This document shows positions 61,227 to 64,000 of a DNA stretch of 64,000 nt, piece after piece; the first letter of the stretch is position 1, and each line of letters begins with the position of its first letter. The stretch is from the NCBI RefSeq assembly GCF_900105675.1, contig NZ_LT629786.1, forward strand, positions 124,001-188,000. The letters run 5' to 3'. This DNA comes from Pseudomonas synxantha (GTDB taxonomy: Bacteria > Pseudomonadota > Gammaproteobacteria > Pseudomonadales > Pseudomonadaceae). Under the pieces are notes generated by a model that ran no database searches, was not told the DNA's origin, and saw only the letters and a program-made list of their open reading frames with translations. Both the position numbers and the translations under genes were made by a program.

Positions 61227-62057
61227 ATGACCATTATTGCCAGCCTGCTGCGCGCTGCCGACCTGCCCGATTCGCCGACTGCACGCCTGGATGTGGAGCT
61301 GCTGCTGGCTGCTGCCCTGGGCAAATCGCGCAGCTACTTGCACACCTGGCCGGAAAAGATCGTCAGCAGCGAAGATGCCCTGACCTTTGCCGGCTACCTG
61401 CAGCGCCGCCGCAGCGGCGAGCCAGTGGCGTATATCCTCGGCCAGCAGGGCTTCTGGAAGCTCGACCTGGAGGTCGCGCCGCACACGCTGATCCCGCGTC
61501 CGGAAACCGAACTGCTGGTGGAGGCCGCCCTGGAGTTGCTGCCCGCCACGCGCGCCAACGTCCTCGACCTGGGCACCGGCAGTGGCGCCATCGCCTTGGC
61601 CTTGGCCAGCGAACGCCCGGCCTGGCACGTCACGGCCGTCGACCGCGTGCTGGAAGCCGTGGCCCTGGCCGAGCGCAATCGCCAGCGCCTGCACCTCAAC
61701 AACGCCACGGTGCTGAACAGCCATTGGTTCAGCGCTTTGCAAGGCCACAGTTTTGACCTGATCATCAGTAACCCACCCTACATCGCCGACAATGACCCCC
61801 ACCTGGTGGCTGGCGACGTCCGTTTCGAGCCGGCCAGCGCGCTGGTGGCGGGCCACGATGGCCTGGACGATTTGCGCCTGATCATCAAGCAAGCCCCGGC
61901 CCATCTGAATGCCGGTGGCTGGTTGCTGCTCGAGCATGGCTACGACCAGGCTGCGGCCGTGCGGGACTTGATGCTGGACCAGGGGTTCGAAAACCTACAC
62001 AGCCGCATCGACCTCGGCGGTCACGAACGCATCAGCCTGGGACGCCGCCCGTGCTGA
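61227..62057 (+). CDS. prmC: release-factor glutamine methyltransferase
   Basis: Predicted 276-residue SAM enzyme. VLDLGTGSGAIALALASERP binds SAM and NPPY (about residue 180) binds the target Gln. Acts on the product of the upstream gene. Confidence 0.96.
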   Translation: MTIIASLLRAADLPDSPTARLDVELLLAAALGKSRSYLHTWPEKIVSSEDALTFAGYLQRRRSGEPVAYILGQQGFWKLDLEVAPHTLIPRPETELLVEAALELLPATRANVLDLGTGSGAIALALASERPAWHVTAVDRVLEAVALAERNRQRLHLNNATVLNSHWFSALQGHSFDLIISNPPYIADNDPHLVAGDVRFEPASALVAGHDGLDDLRLIIKQAPAHLNAGGWLLLEHGYDQAAAVRDLMLDQGFENLHSRIDLGGHERISLGRRPC

Positions 62058-62806
62058 CCGATCAGGAGCTGTTGCGCTATAGCCGGCAGATTTTGTTGCA
62101 GCATGTCGACGTTGAAGGCCAGTTGCGCCTGAAACAGAGTCGCGCGCTGATCGTCGGCCTGGGTGGCCTGGGCGCACCGGTTGCGCTGTATCTCGCCGCT
62201 GCCGGTGTGGGTGAGTTGCACCTGGCCGACTTTGACACGGTTGACCTGACCAACCTGCAACGCCAGATCATCCATGATACCGACAGCGTAGGGCAGACCA
62301 AGGTCGATTCGGCCCAGCGTCGGCTGAGCGCGATCAACCCTGAAATCACCTTGGTCGCCCATCGCACGGCGCTGGATGCCGACTCGCTGGCCGCCGCCGT
62401 AGTCGCAGTGGACGTGGTGCTTGATTGCAGCGACAACTTCTCCACCCGCGAAGCGGTCAACGCTGCCTGTGTCGCCGCCGACAAGCCGTTGATCAGTGGC
62501 GCGGCGATTCGCCTGGAGGGGCAATTGTCGGTATTCGATCCACGGCGCGCCGACAGCCCGTGCTACCACTGTTTATATGGGCACGGCAGCGACACCGAGC
62601 TGACCTGCAGTGAAGCCGGGGTAGTCGGGCCGTTAGTAGGCCTGGTCGGCAGCTTGCAAGCGCTGGAAGCCTTGAAACTGCTGGCGGGTTTTGGTGAGCC
62701 ACTGGTGGGCCGGCTGTTGCTGATCGATGCCCTGACCACGCGCTTTCGCGAGCTGCGCGTCAAGCGCGACCCTGGCTGCAGCGTCTGCGGACCCCAGCAT
62801 GGTTAA
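62051..62806 (+). CDS. moeB: MoeB/ThiF-family adenylyltransferase
   Basis: Predicted 251-residue E1-like enzyme that adenylates MoaD (or ThiS). [20 protein letters not shown] binds ATP, the arginine in NLQRQ follows, and two CXXC pairs (CYHC, CSVC) hold zinc. GTG start at 62051 overlaps prmC by seven bases; the stop overlaps murI. Confidence 0.93.
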   Translation: MLTDQELLRYSRQILLQHVDVEGQLRLKQSRALIVGLGGLGAPVALYLAAAGVGELHLADFDTVDLTNLQRQIIHDTDSVGQTKVDSAQRRLSAINPEITLVAHRTALDADSLAAAVVAVDVVLDCSDNFSTREAVNAACVAADKPLISGAAIRLEGQLSVFDPRRADSPCYHCLYGHGSDTELTCSEAGVVGPLVGLVGSLQALEALKLLAGFGEPLVGRLLLIDALTTRFRELRVKRDPGCSVCGPQHG

Positions 62807-63593
62807 GGGCGCGCCCATCGGTGTGTTCGACTCCGGCATTGGTGGCCTGACGGTGCTGGAGGAAATCCAGCAATTATTGCCGCATGAGTCACTGTTGTAC
62901 GTGGCCGACTGTGGGCATATCCCTTATGGCGAGAAAACCCCGGCATTCATTCTCGAGCGTTCCCGTTCCGTCGCTGAGTTTTTCCGCGAGCGCGGCGCGA
63001 AGGCGTTTGTGATTGCCTGTAACACGGCCACCGTCGCCGCCGTTGCCGATTTGCGCCGGGACTACCCCGATTGGCCGTTGGTCGGCATGGAGCCTGCGGT
63101 CAAGCCCGCCGCTGCTGCCACGCGCAGTGGCGTTGTCGGTGTGCTCGCCACCACTGGCACCCTGCAAAGCGCCAAGTTCGCCGCCTTGCTCGACCGCTTC
63201 GCCACCGATGTGCGGGTGATTACCCAGCCGTGTCCGGGCCTTGTGGAGTTGATCGAAACCGGCGACCTGGACAGTGCTGTCTTGCACAAGCTGTTGCAGG
63301 GCTATGTCGAACCGCTGATCAGCGCCGGTTGCGACACCATCATCCTGGGTTGCACCCACTATCCCTTCCTCAAGCCACTGCTGGCGCAGATGCTCCCCCC
63401 CAACATCATCCTCATTGATACCGGCGCCGCCGTGGCGCGCCAGCTCAAGCGCTTATTGGGTGAGCGCGACCTGCTGGCCGCTGGCGATCCTGAACCTGCA
63501 CAGTTCTGGACCAGCGGTGATCTGTTTCACTTAAGAAAAATCCTACCGACACTATGGAAACAGCCCGGAATTGTGCGAAGCTTTGCTTCGTGA
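62799..63593 (+). CDS. murI: glutamate racemase
   Basis: Predicted 264-residue enzyme making D-Glu for peptidoglycan. [16 protein letters not shown], the first catalytic Cys in [10 protein letters not shown] (about residue 72) and the second in [14 protein letters not shown] (about 183). Overlaps moeB by eight bases; end of the hemA operon. Confidence 0.95.
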   Translation: MVKGAPIGVFDSGIGGLTVLEEIQQLLPHESLLYVADCGHIPYGEKTPAFILERSRSVAEFFRERGAKAFVIACNTATVAAVADLRRDYPDWPLVGMEPAVKPAAAATRSGVVGVLATTGTLQSAKFAALLDRFATDVRVITQPCPGLVELIETGDLDSAVLHKLLQGYVEPLISAGCDTIILGCTHYPFLKPLLAQMLPPNIILIDTGAAVARQLKRLLGERDLLAAGDPEPAQFWTSGDLFHLRKILPTLWKQPGIVRSFAS

Positions 63594-63703
63594 AAATTTC
63601 GTGAAATGCGCTGAAAAAAGCTGAACTTCCGTCTATGCCTCAGCTTCTATAGCCAGTTAGCCTGTTTAAAACCATATAACTTCGTTCGGAAAGGATGTTT
63701 CTT

Positions 63704-64000
63704 ATGAAGCGCTTGTTCTGTTTGGCTGCGATTGCGGCCGCTGTGTTGGGACACTCTGTTTCAGCCCAGGCCGCTGGCCTGGAGTTCGGGTTGGGGAGCA
63801 CCAGTGATTCGACGTTGACCTATCGACTGGGCCTGACCTCGGATTGGGATAAGAGCTGGATGCAAAGCAACGTTGGCCGTCTGACCGGCTACTGGAGCGG
63901 CGCTTATACCTATTGGGAAGGTGATGACCGTGCAGGGGCAAGCAGCCTGTCGTTCTCGCCGGTGTTTGTGTATGAATTTGCCGGCGAGTCGGTCAAACCC
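63704..64000 (+). CDS. acyloxyacyl hydrolase / lipid A 3-O-deacylase-like (PagL), 5' part
   Basis: First 99 codons of a gene cut by the window end. The signal peptide MKRLFCLAAIAAAVLGHSVSAQA is followed by a beta-barrel-like start: LEFGLGSTSDSTLTYRLGLT, and WDKSWMQSNVGRLTGYWSG, characteristic of PagL-type proteins. These outer-membrane enzymes remove an acyl chain from lipid A. The ATG is preceded by AAGGA. The catalytic His/Ser would lie beyond the window. Confidence 0.8.
   Translation, partial: MKRLFCLAAIAAAVLGHSVSAQAAGLEFGLGSTSDSTLTYRLGLTSDWDKSWMQSNVGRLTGYWSGAYTYWEGDDRAGASSLSFSPVFVYEFAGESVKP

Overview
The window is a chromosomal segment of a fluorescent pseudomonad (Pseudomonas fluorescens group). 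High GC, the core order ychF-pth-rplY-prs-tRNA(Gln)-ispE-lolB-TPR/hemA-prfA-prmC-moeB-murI, Pseudomonas-type REP hairpins and an Hrp1-type (rsp/rsc-like) type III secretion cluster all point there. Species level is inference; no database search was possible.

Layout. 1-8 kb: an exported protein of unknown function, a Tat-exported phosphoesterase, a small AT-richer MntA/HepT toxin-antitoxin pair, and three transporters (AtoE-like short-chain fatty acid, MFS, GntP gluconate). 8-17 kb: a heavy-metal resistance locus, with a CDF-transporter tail remnant, czcCBA efflux, the convergent czcRS two-component system, and a DUF2790 periplasmic protein. 17-26 kb: a soluble PAS-PAS chemoreceptor, a tandem duplication of a 78-residue DUF6124-type gene with an elaborate leader, then AraC regulator, LysE exporter, Ddl, a YfiH/PgeF-like enzyme, gamma-glutamyltransferase and a PhzF-like protein.

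26-33 kb: two tandem copies of a three-gene module (small helical protein, double-domain KaiC-like ATPase, soluble histidine kinase). Each module is translationally coupled or tightly spaced. The second kinase carries an inserted GGDEF domain. No kaiA or kaiB is present and the KaiC autophosphorylation dyad appears lost, so this looks like a KaiC-derived signalling module rather than a clock.

33-51.4 kb: a type III secretion cluster between tRNA-Met and ychF. The regulatory cascade can be read directly: a single HrpR/S-like activator, a sigma-54 promoter with an upstream dyad at the hrpL-like sigma gene, and three hrp boxes in front of hrpJ-hrcU, hrpF-hrpG-hrcC-hrpT-hrpV and hrpA-hrpB-hrcJ-hrpD-hrpE. 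A 59-residue pilin-position gene (hrpA) lies below the usual ORF-length cut-off. No harpin, effector or effector chaperone gene is recognisable.

51.7-64 kb: conserved housekeeping genes, ending in a truncated PagL-like gene.

The most unusual signal is in the leaders of the two DUF6124-type genes (18.8-19.1 and 19.5-19.7 kb). Three complementary segments, A, B and A', allow B to pair with either A or A', and A' overlaps the ribosome-binding site. Between the two copies the encoded proteins differ by one residue. At least five positions in the pairing segments have changed, and they changed consistently in all three segments. This suggests a mutually exclusive RNA switch.
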